A stretch of DNA of 28,954 bases from UBA4312 sp002394635 (GCA_946539765.1 CAMNHO010000020.1:1-28954); one strand, 5' to 3'. Positions 7,467 to 15,265 are shown, numbered from the stretch's first letter. Numbers and translations are program-made. The notes: generated from the sequence alone by a model not told the origin.

Positions 7467-8295
7467 CTTGTAACATTTTTATTAAATTCGGGATCGTCTT
7501 TTCAAAATCCACGCCATACCATGGTTTTTTTGGATTTTTCAGGGTGGTTTCAATGGTCAATGCAGTATAATCCGCCGCAACTTGAAAAGCATCCTGTAAG
7601 GACAAGCCTTGTACCAATGCCCCCACAGAAACGCTGGAAAATATATCTCCGGTTCCATGATAGGTAGCATCCACACGGCTGTTTTGATAATGGAATGTTT
7701 TTCCGGTTTCCGTATTGTATCCATAAACACCGGTCTTGCCTTCCTGCAAAGAGACACCCGTCAATACCACGATCCTGGCACCGAGCTTTGCCAACCCATG
7801 CAGCAATTCCAGAATATACGCTTCATCATAGACTTCCTTATACTCCATTCCCGTCATAAAACAAGCTTCTGTCAGGTTTGGTACAATGATATCTGCACAC
7901 CCGCATAAGTCCGCATTGTAACGAACATAGGTTTCATCAAAAGCCGGATAAAGCTTTCCATGATCAGCCATAACCGGATCAATAAAGATCTGTGTATCCT
8001 CTTCTTTAAACATATTAAAAATCTGTTTTACGATTTCCATCTGCTCACTGCTGCCCAGATAGCCCGTGTAAATGGCATCAAAGGTCACCCCCTCCGATTT
8101 CCAATGTTCAGCGATTGGAAGCAGCTGATCCGTCATATCCTTACAAGTAAAGTTTTTAAACATTGTATGTGTAGATAACACCGCTGTAGGAAGGATCACA
8201 GTTTCCACTCCCATGGCAGAGATTACAGGTAAGGCGATCGTTAAAGAACACTTTCCCAGGCAGGAAATGTCCTGAATCGTTAAAATTCGCTTCAT
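7447..8295 (-). CDS. pdxK: Pyridoxal/pyridoxamine kinase (PdxK/PdxY type)
   Basis: A 282-residue ribokinase-superfamily kinase that phosphorylates B6 vitamers (pyridoxal, pyridoxine, pyridoxamine) in the salvage route to pyridoxal 5'-phosphate. The opening RILTIQDISCLGKCSLTIALP and the following TAVLSTHTMF are typical of this family. FIDPVMADHGKLY, IIVPNLTEA and the anion-hole motif HGTGDIFSS (catalytic Asp in GTGD) are all present. The start was set at 8295, where GAGGTG precedes ATG by five bases; an upstream ATG at 8367 would add 24 unlike residues with no site. It is a single gene. A candidate -10 (TATAAT on the minus strand, 8314-8319) and an imperfect inverted repeat CTGG...CCAG (8327-8348) lie upstream. 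Whether it prefers pyridoxal or pyridoxamine cannot be told; the symbol is a family label. Confidence 0.92.
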   Translation of the reverse strand: MKRILTIQDISCLGKCSLTIALPVISAMGVETVILPTAVLSTHTMFKNFTCKDMTDQLLPIAEHWKSEGVTFDAIYTGYLGSSEQMEIVKQIFNMFKEEDTQIFIDPVMADHGKLYPAFDETYVRYNADLCGCADIIVPNLTEACFMTGMEYKEVYDEAYILELLHGLAKLGARIVVLTGVSLQEGKTGVYGYNTETGKTFHYQNSRVDATYHGTGDIFSSVSVGALVQGLSLQDAFQVAADYTALTIETTLKNPKKPWYGVDFEKTIPNLIKMLQEKKASS

Positions 8296-8726
8296 AATAA
8301 CACCTCTGCTTTTATTATAATAAAATCTGGACATATAAAAATATCCAGTTTCATTATTTTTTATCATGCCAGTTTATTAAATGCTTATACAAAAGATTAT
8401 AACTTTTCATAGTACAAAGTTCTTTTAAATGTTATATATAATACAGAACATTCCATAATAAAGACCAACCTTTCCATTGGCCTTGTATATGAAAAAATAC
8501 CTGTTATGATGAGATTGTAAAAATCCAATAAAGCTCTGAACACACATGGCCGACAAGTGATATAGAAGGAAAAGGCTTCTGCACATGAAGGCCATAAGGA
8601 AGAAAAGAAACAAAAGTATGTTTGAAATCAATGCAGGAAAAACACAGAATAATAAAGATGTAGTTTTCAGAAAGCAAAGAGAATAAACAGAAATTGGGGA
8701 GTGTGAAACAAGACAAAAGGAAAGCA

Positions 8727-8881
8727 CTCGAAAAAAATCAGAGGATCAAAAAAGTAAAGTGACGAACTTGAAAAGCCGGAAGATGAAGAAGTAAAGCAGA
8801 AATGCTCGAAAAAAAGTCAAAGGCAAAAAAAGTAAAGGGAAAGCTTGAAAGATCCGATGAGAAAGAAGTAAAGTAAAACCT
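8727..8881 (+). repeat. Two degenerate 78-base tandem repeats with four AAGTAAAG words
   Basis: Two copies start with CTCGAAAAAAA at 8727 and 8805 and share blocks such as AAAAAAGTAAAG, CTTGAAA and GAAGTAAAG. The word AAGTAAAG occurs at 8752, 8789, 8830 and 8866, so each copy is itself built from two halves of roughly 38 bases. The plus strand is strongly purine-rich. Confidence 0.65.
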
Positions 8882-8962
8882 TAATGTCATAAAAAGTGCA
8901 TGAATAAAAATAAAATAAAACGATAAAGAAAAATGCACTGACAGAGTCAATTGGATTAATCA

Positions 8963-8990
8963 GGGGCTGACGAAAGTCGGCTCCTTTCTT
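8963..8990 (+). terminator. Terminator hairpin closing the gene-free region
   Basis: GGGGCTGAC, a GAAA tetraloop, and GTCGGCTCC make a nine-pair stem (two G-U pairs), followed by TTTCTTGT. No gene precedes it on the plus strand for more than 1.5 kb (rho has its own terminator), so it implies a transcript within the gap. Confidence 0.7.
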
Positions 8991-9016
8991 GTATTCGTAG
9001 CTTTTTTCTCTATAAT
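8989..9016 (+). promoter_or_regulatory. Candidate promoter of the secreted-protein gene
   Basis: TTGTAT (8989-8994), 16 bases, then a perfect TATAAT (9011-9016). It directly follows the terminator hairpin, so the gene at 9037 should be a separate unit. Confidence 0.65.
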
Positions 9017-9036
9017 TAAACAAAAGGAGTTATTTT

Positions 9037-9684
9037 ATGCATTATAAAAAATTCATTTCCATTTTATTGACCTTGTGTTTATGTTTGCAGCCTGTTGCTG
9101 TCTATGCTCACAATGAGACAGAAGACAGTCGTTATACAGCCACAGTACCGGATAAACAAGGGTATTATCCATTGTTTCTGGATACAGTCCGCTTAATGAT
9201 CAAAAGCTATTATACGGTCGATACAGCAACAAAATATAAAAATGCTGAACAAACCAATCTTTATGTAGAATGTGTTCCCAAAGTAAAGAAAGAAGCTTTT
9301 CAGGTTCATTATTCTTTATATAACCTGGAAGACACATCCTTTGATCAACAGATCGAGATGGATCAAAAAAGAGCAAAGAAACTGGAAAAGGTTTTTGATG
9401 AAGACTTTCTAGATACATATACAGTTACAATAGAATCCCAGCCGGAAGCTGAAACGATCCAGGTAAATTCAAAGATCTTCACCTGCTTTACCACCACCTA
9501 CAAAGCAGATTCCAAAGAAGTTTATCAATCTGTCTACTATCAAAAAACATCGTGTTATCTAGATCTGGATGCTTACAGTCTGGAAATCAACATCACCTAT
9601 ACAGGAGATCAAAAGCATCTGCCGGATACAAAAGATCTTATTGCGGTTCTTGGTGGTGTCCGTATTGTACAGTTAGCCTCTTAG
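9037..9684 (+). CDS. Secreted protein of unknown function
   Basis: 215 residues with a clear signal peptide: KK near the start, a hydrophobic stretch FISILLTLCLCLQPVAV, and a likely signal peptidase I site after VYA (about residue 24). There is no lipobox cysteine at the cleavage site and no sortase motif, so it is probably released or loosely bound. The mature part (about 190 residues) is polar, rich in Tyr, Lys and Asp, with predicted strand-like segments (TVTIESQPEAETIQV, YSLEINITYTGD). I do not recognise a domain. An AAAGGAG site precedes the ATG. Its last 47 bases overlap the end of the minus-strand membrane protein gene. Confidence 0.85.
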   Translation: MHYKKFISILLTLCLCLQPVAVYAHNETEDSRYTATVPDKQGYYPLFLDTVRLMIKSYYTVDTATKYKNAEQTNLYVECVPKVKKEAFQVHYSLYNLEDTSFDQQIEMDQKRAKKLEKVFDEDFLDTYTVTIESQPEAETIQVNSKIFTCFTTTYKADSKEVYQSVYYQKTSCYLDLDAYSLEINITYTGDQKHLPDTKDLIAVLGGVRIVQLAS

Positions 9685-10531
9685 TCTTACGGTATCCCCG
9701 CAGGATCATATGGAACGAGAGATAGAGTAGATAAATATTGATGATCGTGCCTGTTGTACCATTGATCCAGCGCATAGCGGCATTGTCCATATGCAGAATT
9801 TTGATCAATATGATCTGAAAGTTATATATAGCCAGTAAAGCGGCCGCCATGTTGATATTTTTGGATGCCGTCAAGATCGGGCTCTCCATCTTCCGGTAGT
9901 GAATGATATTATACAAAGCCAAATTGAAAATATAGATGGTAAATACAGCCGATGAAATGATCGACAGCTTTGTATATCCGAACAACGGGTTGGTTACAAC
10001 CATATGTCCTGTCATCAATGAAATCGCAATATTCAAAAAGAAAAGAAATAAGCCTGTTACACAATAGGCTTTTAATTCGATTTTTCGGTTCCGGACATAG
10101 GAAGGCTGACGCACTGCCTTACGATAGCTATATACCAGATATGCCCGTATAAAGCTTAATAGAATGTAATAGACGGAAACCGAGGCATGCCATAAGGAAT
10201 GCTGCGTTATGCCCATAAATAAGTTGAGCAGACCGTAAATCGAATGGATAACGACCTCAACAGATAAAATGAGTATATTCCGAAACGCCGGATCGGATAA
10301 GATCCGGTGTCCAAACGGATCCTGATCGATCTTATGCAGCAAAGGCAAATCCAGAGCGGTATCATACAATTCCGAAGCCCGTATAACACAAAGACCCATA
10401 GAAAAAAGAACGTACGCATACAGAATCAGATACGTCCACCGCCACGGTATCCGAAGGATGGAAACGATCACCACCATGATCAGCGAAACACATAGATTGA
10501 TGATTGTTCCTTTCATTGATTCAGCATTCAT
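9638..10531 (-). CDS. Multi-pass membrane protein of unknown function
   Basis: 297 residues with about eight hydrophobic helices (roughly residues 9-26, 32-50, 86-108, 113-135, 156-178, 186-208, 224-245, 258-280) and a positively charged C-terminal tail. A polar segment of about 35 residues (RASELYDTALDLPLLHK...) lies between helices 2 and 3. No transporter, kinase or protease motif was recognised. The start at 10531 has only a distant AAGGA; ATG 10516 (MKGT) is an alternative. It sits just downstream of the Cof-type phosphatase gene on the same strand (20 bases apart) and may be co-transcribed with it. Its 3' end overlaps the convergent secreted-protein gene. Confidence 0.82.
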   Translation of the reverse strand: MNAESMKGTIINLCVSLIMVVIVSILRIPWRWTYLILYAYVLFSMGLCVIRASELYDTALDLPLLHKIDQDPFGHRILSDPAFRNILILSVEVVIHSIYGLLNLFMGITQHSLWHASVSVYYILLSFIRAYLVYSYRKAVRQPSYVRNRKIELKAYCVTGLFLFFLNIAISLMTGHMVVTNPLFGYTKLSIISSAVFTIYIFNLALYNIIHYRKMESPILTASKNINMAAALLAIYNFQIILIKILHMDNAAMRWINGTTGTIINIYLLYLSFHMILRGYRKTKRLTVQYGHHQEPQ

Positions 10532-10551
10532 ACGTTCTTACATTCCTTCCA

Positions 10552-11334
10552 TTAATCCAATGCTTCCAGATATACCGCAACCCCATCCTCTTCAATAGAT
10601 AGGCAGATATCTTGTGCGCATTCTTTCAATGCATCCACCGCATTCCCCATCGCAATCGGATGTCCGACTACTTTGGCAACCGGAATATCGTTTTCTGCAT
10701 CTCCAAAACTATAACTGTTTTCCACCGGAATTTCCAAAAGTTCCATCGTTTTTAATACACCATCCGCCTTGGTAATACCGCGATTAAAGAATTCAACATG
10801 GTGCGTCGGAGCATGGAGCTCATAAATAAAACGGTCTTCGTATTCCAAAATATAAGGGATCCATCGTTGGGAAGGAAGCCAAACCTCCATTTTGATTGTA
10901 TGTTTCATTCTTTCTTCCAGATCATATTCGTGAATAATGCTTTGAGAAGGGATCCCACTATCGGCAAAATACTGGATCAGTTTTTTATTTTCTCTGTCAA
11001 TCGCAGTATTTCTTTCTCCCTGTAGATCGCATTCCAGATTTTTTCTCTTCAGATGGAGATACAGCGATCTAACATCTTCTTCGGGAATATAATGACAGTA
11101 CAGTACCTGGTCATGATACAACAAAAAAGACCCGTTGGCACATACATACCCGTCAAATCCCATCGATTGAATTTCCTGTGGTATAAATCCGAATGTACGT
11201 CCGGTGGCAATGAAACATAAATATCCCTTGTCTTGAGCAGATCGAACTGCTCTTTTTACACGGTCTGTCACATAGCCGACCTGTGAAGAGAACAAGGTGC
11301 CGTCAATATCAAAAAAGATGATCTTCTTTTTCAT
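10552..11334 (-). CDS. Cof-type HAD-IIB phosphatase
   Basis: A 260-residue HAD phosphatase of subfamily IIB (Cof type), a family that hydrolyses sugar phosphates, nucleotide and flavin-type phosphates with broad specificity. Motif I is FFDIDGTLF (Asp9, Asp11), motif II lies in CFIATGRT, motif III Lys is in RGITKADGV, and motif IV is SFGDAENDIPVAKV. The alpha/beta cap lies between motifs II and III. A GAGGTAAG site precedes ATG 11334. It is transcribed toward the membrane protein gene. The substrate is unknown. Confidence 0.9.
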   Translation of the reverse strand: MKKKIIFFDIDGTLFSSQVGYVTDRVKRAVRSAQDKGYLCFIATGRTFGFIPQEIQSMGFDGYVCANGSFLLYHDQVLYCHYIPEEDVRSLYLHLKRKNLECDLQGERNTAIDRENKKLIQYFADSGIPSQSIIHEYDLEERMKHTIKMEVWLPSQRWIPYILEYEDRFIYELHAPTHHVEFFNRGITKADGVLKTMELLEIPVENSYSFGDAENDIPVAKVVGHPIAMGNAVDALKECAQDICLSIEEDGVAVYLEALD

Positions 11335-11373
11335 ACTTACCTCACATTATCTATTTCATTCTACCTTGTTTCT

Positions 11374-11406
11374 TACAGAAAGAAAACCACAGATTGCTCT
11401 GTGGTT
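11374..11406 (-). terminator. Terminator downstream of the large surface-protein gene
   Basis: On the minus strand AACCACAGA, a GCAA loop, and TCTGTGGTT are followed by TTCTTTC. It lies between the stop at 11416 and the Cof-type gene start at 11334, separating the two units. Confidence 0.7.
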
Positions 11407-11415
11407 CTGCGTTAT

Positions 11416-13401
11416 TTAATAAGAGTCCGGTCCGGTAACAGGTTCTGAATAAATGTCTTCTGTATATTCGTCGTCCGTTCCTTCCGTTTCATCGACCGGT
11501 GCCGATTCGTCTGTTCCCGTGGTCTCTTCGGTTTCTTCCTCAATCACCGATTCATCCTCATCTTCCGGTTCTGATTCTGGTGTTTCATCAATCAGATCTG
11601 CAGGCAAAGACTCGATTTGGATATCCGGTGTTCTTTGTTGTTTAAAGTCAAAGGATTCCCTGTCAAACACAAGCTCTTCAGCATCTTCACCAATACTGTC
11701 GGTCGAGAAGCAGATAATCACATCCTCGTCTTCCAGATAGAAATCAAATTCATCAATGCTCCAGTCGCTCACATCTGTATCTGCCTCGTCATTGATACGT
11801 TCCAGAATGGTTTCTTCATCTACATCCGTCACATCCGTCAGGCTTAAGACACTGCCGTCTGTCAAATCGAAATTCAATCCGTATTCACCATATTTTTCAT
11901 CGTTTTCCATCTTCCATTGCCACTGCCGGCGGATGCTCAACATATTGTCATTCTGGTATGTTACTTCAGATTCATATACATGGACATAATCCGCTGCTTC
12001 TTCGTTATCTAACGCCGTTTCAAAAGCTTCATTGGCAGCTCCGGTCTGGCTTTCATAGGAAGAAGCATCACTCTGGATAACACTCATCATGCTGCTGACA
12101 ACCTGGTCATCGCTTCCATTTATCTGGATGGAACGATTGTACATATTCAATGTTACATCCCCTCCTCTGCGGGATTCATTGATCATATCCGTAGCCACAT
12201 CATATTGTGCAGATACATCCTTTGGCGCTGCAGGTTCTTTCTTTTTGCTTTCCGATCCATCTGTCGATTCATCGTCTTCTTCAGTTACGATTTCATAAGA
12301 ACAAAGCACTTCAATATCATAGTCTACTCCATTCACCGTGATCGTTACTGTATCACTGGCTTGTTCGGCCGCTTTTAAAGAATCCGTCATGCTGATTGTC
12401 ATACCGGCCACAAGGATCAATGCCAACAAACGGGCTGCCTTCTTTTTATTCATCAATACAGCAGCTGCGGCTATGATGACAGCGCCGGCCCCCAGACCAA
12501 TAAACAAGCCCGGATTACCGAAACCGTCGTCTTCTGTGGATACACCGGTATTGACCGGATCGTTAAAGATTTCCAAGGTATAGCGTGCCGCTGTGCTCTT
12601 GTACTCTTTGTCACCGGCTTTGTAAGCCGAAATTGTGATCTTTCCGGTACGATGGATCGTGACTTCTCCGGTTTCTTTATCAACTTCAGCTACATATGGA
12701 TTGGAAGAATAATATGAAATAGTACCTGATCCTTTGCCTTTGTTCTTCAAAGGATTGGTAAATTTCTTATCTTCTTTCCATTTCGCTATATAGGTCTTTT
12801 CAAATTCGATGGTCTGCTCTTTTCTGTCTCCATCTTCTTTATCGGTCACCTCCAGAATATATAATGCACTGGCTGTATAATATGTATCATCTTCCTCAGC
12901 TGTAGCGATGATGGCGGTCATACCGGCTTTTTTCAGCGTTACTGTACCATCCGATGCTACGGAAGCTACGCTCGGATCATAGGAGGAATATGTGACATTT
13001 CCTTTATAATTCAAAGAATTTTTAAATGTTCCCTTGGAAAGATCAATTTCCACATAATCGTTTTTAAAAGCTAGATCACGTTGCTTTTTCTCCACACTGC
13101 GAACCGTAAACTGTGCTTTCTGGCTGGAATTGGCATCAATGCTGTCATAGACCAATGTCTGATCACCGACAACCTCCAGTCCTTTTGCCGGTTTTACGCT
13201 CATTGTTACTTGTTCCAACGTATTTCCACTTGGATTGTCCAATTCAGCTGTGACCGTAACCGGTTCTCTCAATTCATATTTTTTCTGATTTGTATTGACG
13301 GATACTTCCGGGGCATTTCCGGCTGCGAAAGCGCCTGGATTGCTAAATACCGCAAAAGCTCCCATCAACACGCTTAATCCGATAATTCCTAACTTTTTCA
13401 T
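11416..13401 (-). CDS. Large surface protein: Ig-like modules, membrane hairpin, DUF3298/RsiV-like domain, acidic tail
   Basis: 661 residues. Residues 1-27 are a signal peptide (likely cut after FAA). Residues 30-105 resemble a CARDB/DUF11-type beta-sandwich. Two related Ig-like modules follow (about 110-187 and 195-280; both have a YSS.P.VA.V core and end in YTLEI/YILEV). Then two hydrophobic segments (298-316 and 324-340) separated by NKKKAAR, the second ending like a signal peptide. Residues 395-590 look like the DUF4163/DUF3298 module of RsiV-type proteins (LSIRRQWQWKM, LNFDLTDGSVLSLTDV, VIICFSTDSIG). The last 55 residues are rich in Glu, Asp, Thr and Ser. It probably has both large parts outside the cell, joined by a membrane hairpin. 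An AAGGAG site precedes ATG; the gene is 17 bases after the lipoprotein gene and likely in its operon. Function unknown. Confidence 0.88.
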   Translation of the reverse strand: MKKLGIIGLSVLMGAFAVFSNPGAFAAGNAPEVSVNTNQKKYELREPVTVTAELDNPSGNTLEQVTMSVKPAKGLEVVGDQTLVYDSIDANSSQKAQFTVRSVEKKQRDLAFKNDYVEIDLSKGTFKNSLNYKGNVTYSSYDPSVASVASDGTVTLKKAGMTAIIATAEEDDTYYTASALYILEVTDKEDGDRKEQTIEFEKTYIAKWKEDKKFTNPLKNKGKGSGTISYYSSNPYVAEVDKETGEVTIHRTGKITISAYKAGDKEYKSTAARYTLEIFNDPVNTGVSTEDDGFGNPGLFIGLGAGAVIIAAAAVLMNKKKAARLLALILVAGMTISMTDSLKAAEQASDTVTITVNGVDYDIEVLCSYEIVTEEDDESTDGSESKKKEPAAPKDVSAQYDVATDMINESRRGGDVTLNMYNRSIQINGSDDQVVSSMMSVIQSDASSYESQTGAANEAFETALDNEEAADYVHVYESEVTYQNDNMLSIRRQWQWKMENDEKYGEYGLNFDLTDGSVLSLTDVTDVDEETILERINDEADTDVSDWSIDEFDFYLEDEDVIICFSTDSIGEDAEELVFDRESFDFKQQRTPDIQIESLPADLIDETPESEPEDEDESVIEEETEETTGTDESAPVDETEGTDDEYTEDIYSEPVTGPDSY

Positions 13402-13418
13402 ATTAACTCCTTTTTATC

Positions 13419-13865
13419 TTATTCACTTTTTCCGCGAATATCCTTTAGATCGCTCCATAATTTGGAATCATTGGCCATTACATAGTTTTTACCCTTAGCC
13501 ACAAAATGATTTCCATTAAACGCATAGGATACATAATTTCCATTTGTCATCACAAATTCTATGATCAGATCCTGATCTTCAACTACCTCATCGGTTTCCT
13601 CTTTGATATCGATGGCATATAAATCATCCATCATCATCTGTACAATAGCAGGGTCTGAAATTGTATAGGATTCCGATGATTCTTCAAAAAACTTAAGAAC
13701 AACTGCATCCACTTCAAACTGATCTGGATTCTCTAGAAATTCTCTGGCATCTTTATTGCAATACGAAGCAAGCGTTGACGTACGTGTAGTTTGTCCACAG
13801 GCAAAGAGGCCGAACGATAACACAAACGCTGCTATCAACATAATATACTTTTTAAACCTTTTCAT
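13419..13865 (-). CDS. Small lipoprotein of unknown function
   Basis: 148 residues with a type II signal peptide: KRFKK, a hydrophobic stretch, and the lipobox LFAC with Cys23 as the lipidated residue, so the protein is anchored to the outer face of the membrane. The mature part is acidic and short; no domain was recognised. A segment GNYVSYAFNGNHFVAKGKNYVM looks like a small beta-sheet. A GGAGG site lies eight bases before ATG. It is the first gene of a two-gene unit with the large surface protein, so the two may work together in the envelope (inference). Confidence 0.88.
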   Translation of the reverse strand: MKRFKKYIMLIAAFVLSFGLFACGQTTRTSTLASYCNKDAREFLENPDQFEVDAVVLKFFEESSESYTISDPAIVQMMMDDLYAIDIKEETDEVVEDQDLIIEFVMTNGNYVSYAFNGNHFVAKGKNYVMANDSKLWSDLKDIRGKSE

Positions 13866-14168
13866 CCTTCATACCTCCAGGCAGTATCCACCTATTTATA
13901 GTACGCATCTCCGGAAAGATCCATCTGAATTCTCCATGTGCAAGGATCATACCTTAAGCACCTAACTAAAAAAAGATAAACTTTAATTTATCCGGAGCCT
14001 GCAAATATTCAATTTCAATGAATGGACGATATCCATGGGTCCCTAAGCATTCTCTCCTTTCGTTATATTTAATATATATATCTTCTGCATCACTTTGTAA
14101 AGAGAAAAAGAATGCCTAATATTGTGAAATAATGGGAATCGAAATATAATGATGCCGTGAGGTGACCT
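13866..14168. other. Divergent intergenic region with no recognised gene
   Basis: About 300 bases separate two divergent genes. It holds the plus-strand promoter listed next and an AT-rich core (14066-14085). On the minus strand a frame without stops runs from 14115 to 13966 (49 codons) and has a protein-like part containing GYRPFIEIEYLQAPDKLKF, but no usable start codon; it may be a gene relic. Confidence 0.5.
14122..14150 (+). promoter_or_regulatory. Promoter of the unknown gene at 14169
   Basis: TTGTGA (14122-14127), exactly 17 bases, TATAAT (14145-14150). The start codon lies 18 bases after the -10, so the leader is very short. Confidence 0.7.
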
Positions 14169-14804
14169 ATGAAATTCAGTGATATTGACTTCTCTGCTAT
14201 TGGAAAAATGTTGGATTCCATGAGCGATGAGGAAAAAGAACAAATTAATCAATATGCCAACAATATGATGGAAAACATGCAGCAGAATATCGAACCGGAA
14301 CCGGTGGAAGAAGAACCGGATTTCTTTGAACAGCTCCACATCAAGGAAGAAGATTACCAGGATCTTCCGGGCCTTGTCCTTGATCAGATCGAAGCTGCCT
14401 GTGACCTGGAATACTATTATGAAGACGATGACCAGGCTGATTTCAGTGCTTCCGTTCTGTTCTATGCCAAAGCCGTTCTGCATCTGCTGCGGCACTATGA
14501 TTTTGCGATCTACAAAGAGCTTCTAAACCCGGATGGCTTTGCCAATCCGAATGTAACCACTTTGTATTCCTATCTCTTTCCATTGACTAACGAAAAAAAC
14601 ATACACACCCTCGTTGATCACGGATATGGAGATACATCCGGCTGGTTGGAAATACAAATGATGATCCGACAGTTGTATACTTTGTTAAACAGAGCTGAGT
14701 ACGATACTGTATCCTATGATGATCTTCAAGCGTTAAAATCCATTCTTTTTGAGCAAAAAGGCTTGTTGAAGATCGTTGAATGTACAGAAACCACAGAGGA
14801 TTAA
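14169..14804 (+). CDS. Cytoplasmic protein of unknown function, acidic
   Basis: 211 residues, no signal peptide or membrane segment. The N-terminal part is helical and charged (MLDSMSDEEKEQINQYANNM), followed by a run of Glu and Pro (EPEPVEEEP). The rest looks alpha-helical and contains acidic clusters (EYYYEDDDQADF). I recognise no domain. It has a GAGGTGA site five to six bases before ATG and its own promoter. Its stop codon shares bases with that of the convergent gene and lies in the loop of a terminator hairpin. Confidence 0.85.
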   Translation: MKFSDIDFSAIGKMLDSMSDEEKEQINQYANNMMENMQQNIEPEPVEEEPDFFEQLHIKEEDYQDLPGLVLDQIEAACDLEYYYEDDDQADFSASVLFYAKAVLHLLRHYDFAIYKELLNPDGFANPNVTTLYSYLFPLTNEKNIHTLVDHGYGDTSGWLEIQMMIRQLYTLLNRAEYDTVSYDDLQALKSILFEQKGLLKIVECTETTED

Positions 14805-14821
14805 TCTCTGTGGTTCTTTTT
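14789..14821 (+). terminator. Terminator with two stop codons in its loop
   Basis: AACCACAGAG (14789-14798), loop GATTAAT, CTCTGTGGTT (14806-14815), then CTTTTTT-like tail. The TTAA at 14801-14804 supplies the TAA stops of both convergent genes. It may also work on the minus strand, where the T tail is short. Confidence 0.85.
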
Positions 14822-15265
14822 AAATGCTTCCATTTTTTCCTTATAGGAAGGATCCGATGGAGAAACCGTTGCCTGTATATTCGCAATGGAGGTGCAGATC
14901 AAGTTGTCCCTTTTGGTAAAGACGTGCATGCAGTCACTGGCCACTGCCAGATAATACAATGTAAAAACCAGAGAATTGTGCGGGCTCCAGACGACATGAT
15001 CATAGCGTTTCAGCCCATCATTGGGTATCAGTACCTTGTGGCCGGCATGGACGGCTTCCAGTTGTCCGAGAAAATACAGGATCGTATCATGGTGCTCCAT
15101 TATCTTTTCTTTATCAAAATCAATCGGTGGTGTAAAAATTTGCGTGGAAATTAAATCAAACATGTATGCGCGGATCGTCTCCTTGCTCTTTTCCGTCTTT
15201 TTGCATTGATTGTAGATATCCATGACATTTTTCCCATTCAGTTCCAATCCTTCAAATTTTTCCAT
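14801..15265 (-). CDS. Cytoplasmic protein of unknown function
   Basis: 154 residues without signal peptide or membrane segment. It starts with charged helical sequence (LNGKNVMDIYNQCKKTEKSKETI); a central HAGHKVLIPNDGLKRYDHVVW segment and a hydrophobic SLVFTLYYLAVASDCMHVF segment follow. I do not recognise a family. A GGAG site precedes ATG 15265. It is divergent from the dihydroorotase gene, with 64 bases between the start codons, and converges with the gene at 14169. Confidence 0.82.
   Translation of the reverse strand: MEKFEGLELNGKNVMDIYNQCKKTEKSKETIRAYMFDLISTQIFTPPIDFDKEKIMEHHDTILYFLGQLEAVHAGHKVLIPNDGLKRYDHVVWSPHNSLVFTLYYLAVASDCMHVFTKRDNLICTSIANIQATVSPSDPSYKEKMEAFKKNHRD

Larger units (their letters stand above)
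8437..8990 (+). ncRNA. Candidate structured noncoding transcript in a 740-base gene-free gap
   Basis: The gap 8296-9036 holds no credible gene. Inside it a TATAAT (8437-8442) is followed about 540 bases later by a clear terminator hairpin (8963-8984). All three plus-strand frames are broken by many stops, and minus-strand frames are open only because the stretch is pyrimidine-rich there. Possible helices are CCAA/TTGG (8465-8480), ATGGCC/GGCCAT (8546-8551 with 8590-8595) enclosing AGAAG/CTTCT (8564-8568 with 8576-8580), an AGCA-GAAA-TGCT tetraloop hairpin (8795-8806), and AGTGCAT/ATGCACT (8895-8901 with 8933-8939). The -35 is poor. I do not recognise a known RNA family. It could also be a decayed region. 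Confidence 0.35.

Noticed and set aside
8727..8881. CRISPR-like array
   Set aside because: The repeats are degenerate, have no unique spacers of even length and no cas genes nearby.
8425..9023. Four minus-strand reading frames of 68-100 codons in the gene-free gap
   Set aside because: They are rich in Phe, Leu and Ser because the strand is pyrimidine-rich and so lacks stops; they overlap each other, have no good ribosome sites and no recognisable domain.
12436..12453. Internal translation start giving a separate second protein from residue 317 of the large surface protein
   Set aside because: The internal ATG lies in a signal-peptide-like context but has no ribosome binding site upstream, and the frame is continuous with the first half.
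14043..14495. A 150-codon minus-strand frame opposite the gene at 14169
   Set aside because: It is antisense to a gene with its own promoter and ribosome site, and its composition (Phe/Ile/His-rich) is that of a shadow frame.
11385..14815. Two terminators with the same AACCACAGA stem (11385-11406 and 14789-14815) as a possible mobile repeat
   Set aside because: Loops and flanks differ and only the stem matches, so chance or convergent terminator sequence is a sufficient explanation.
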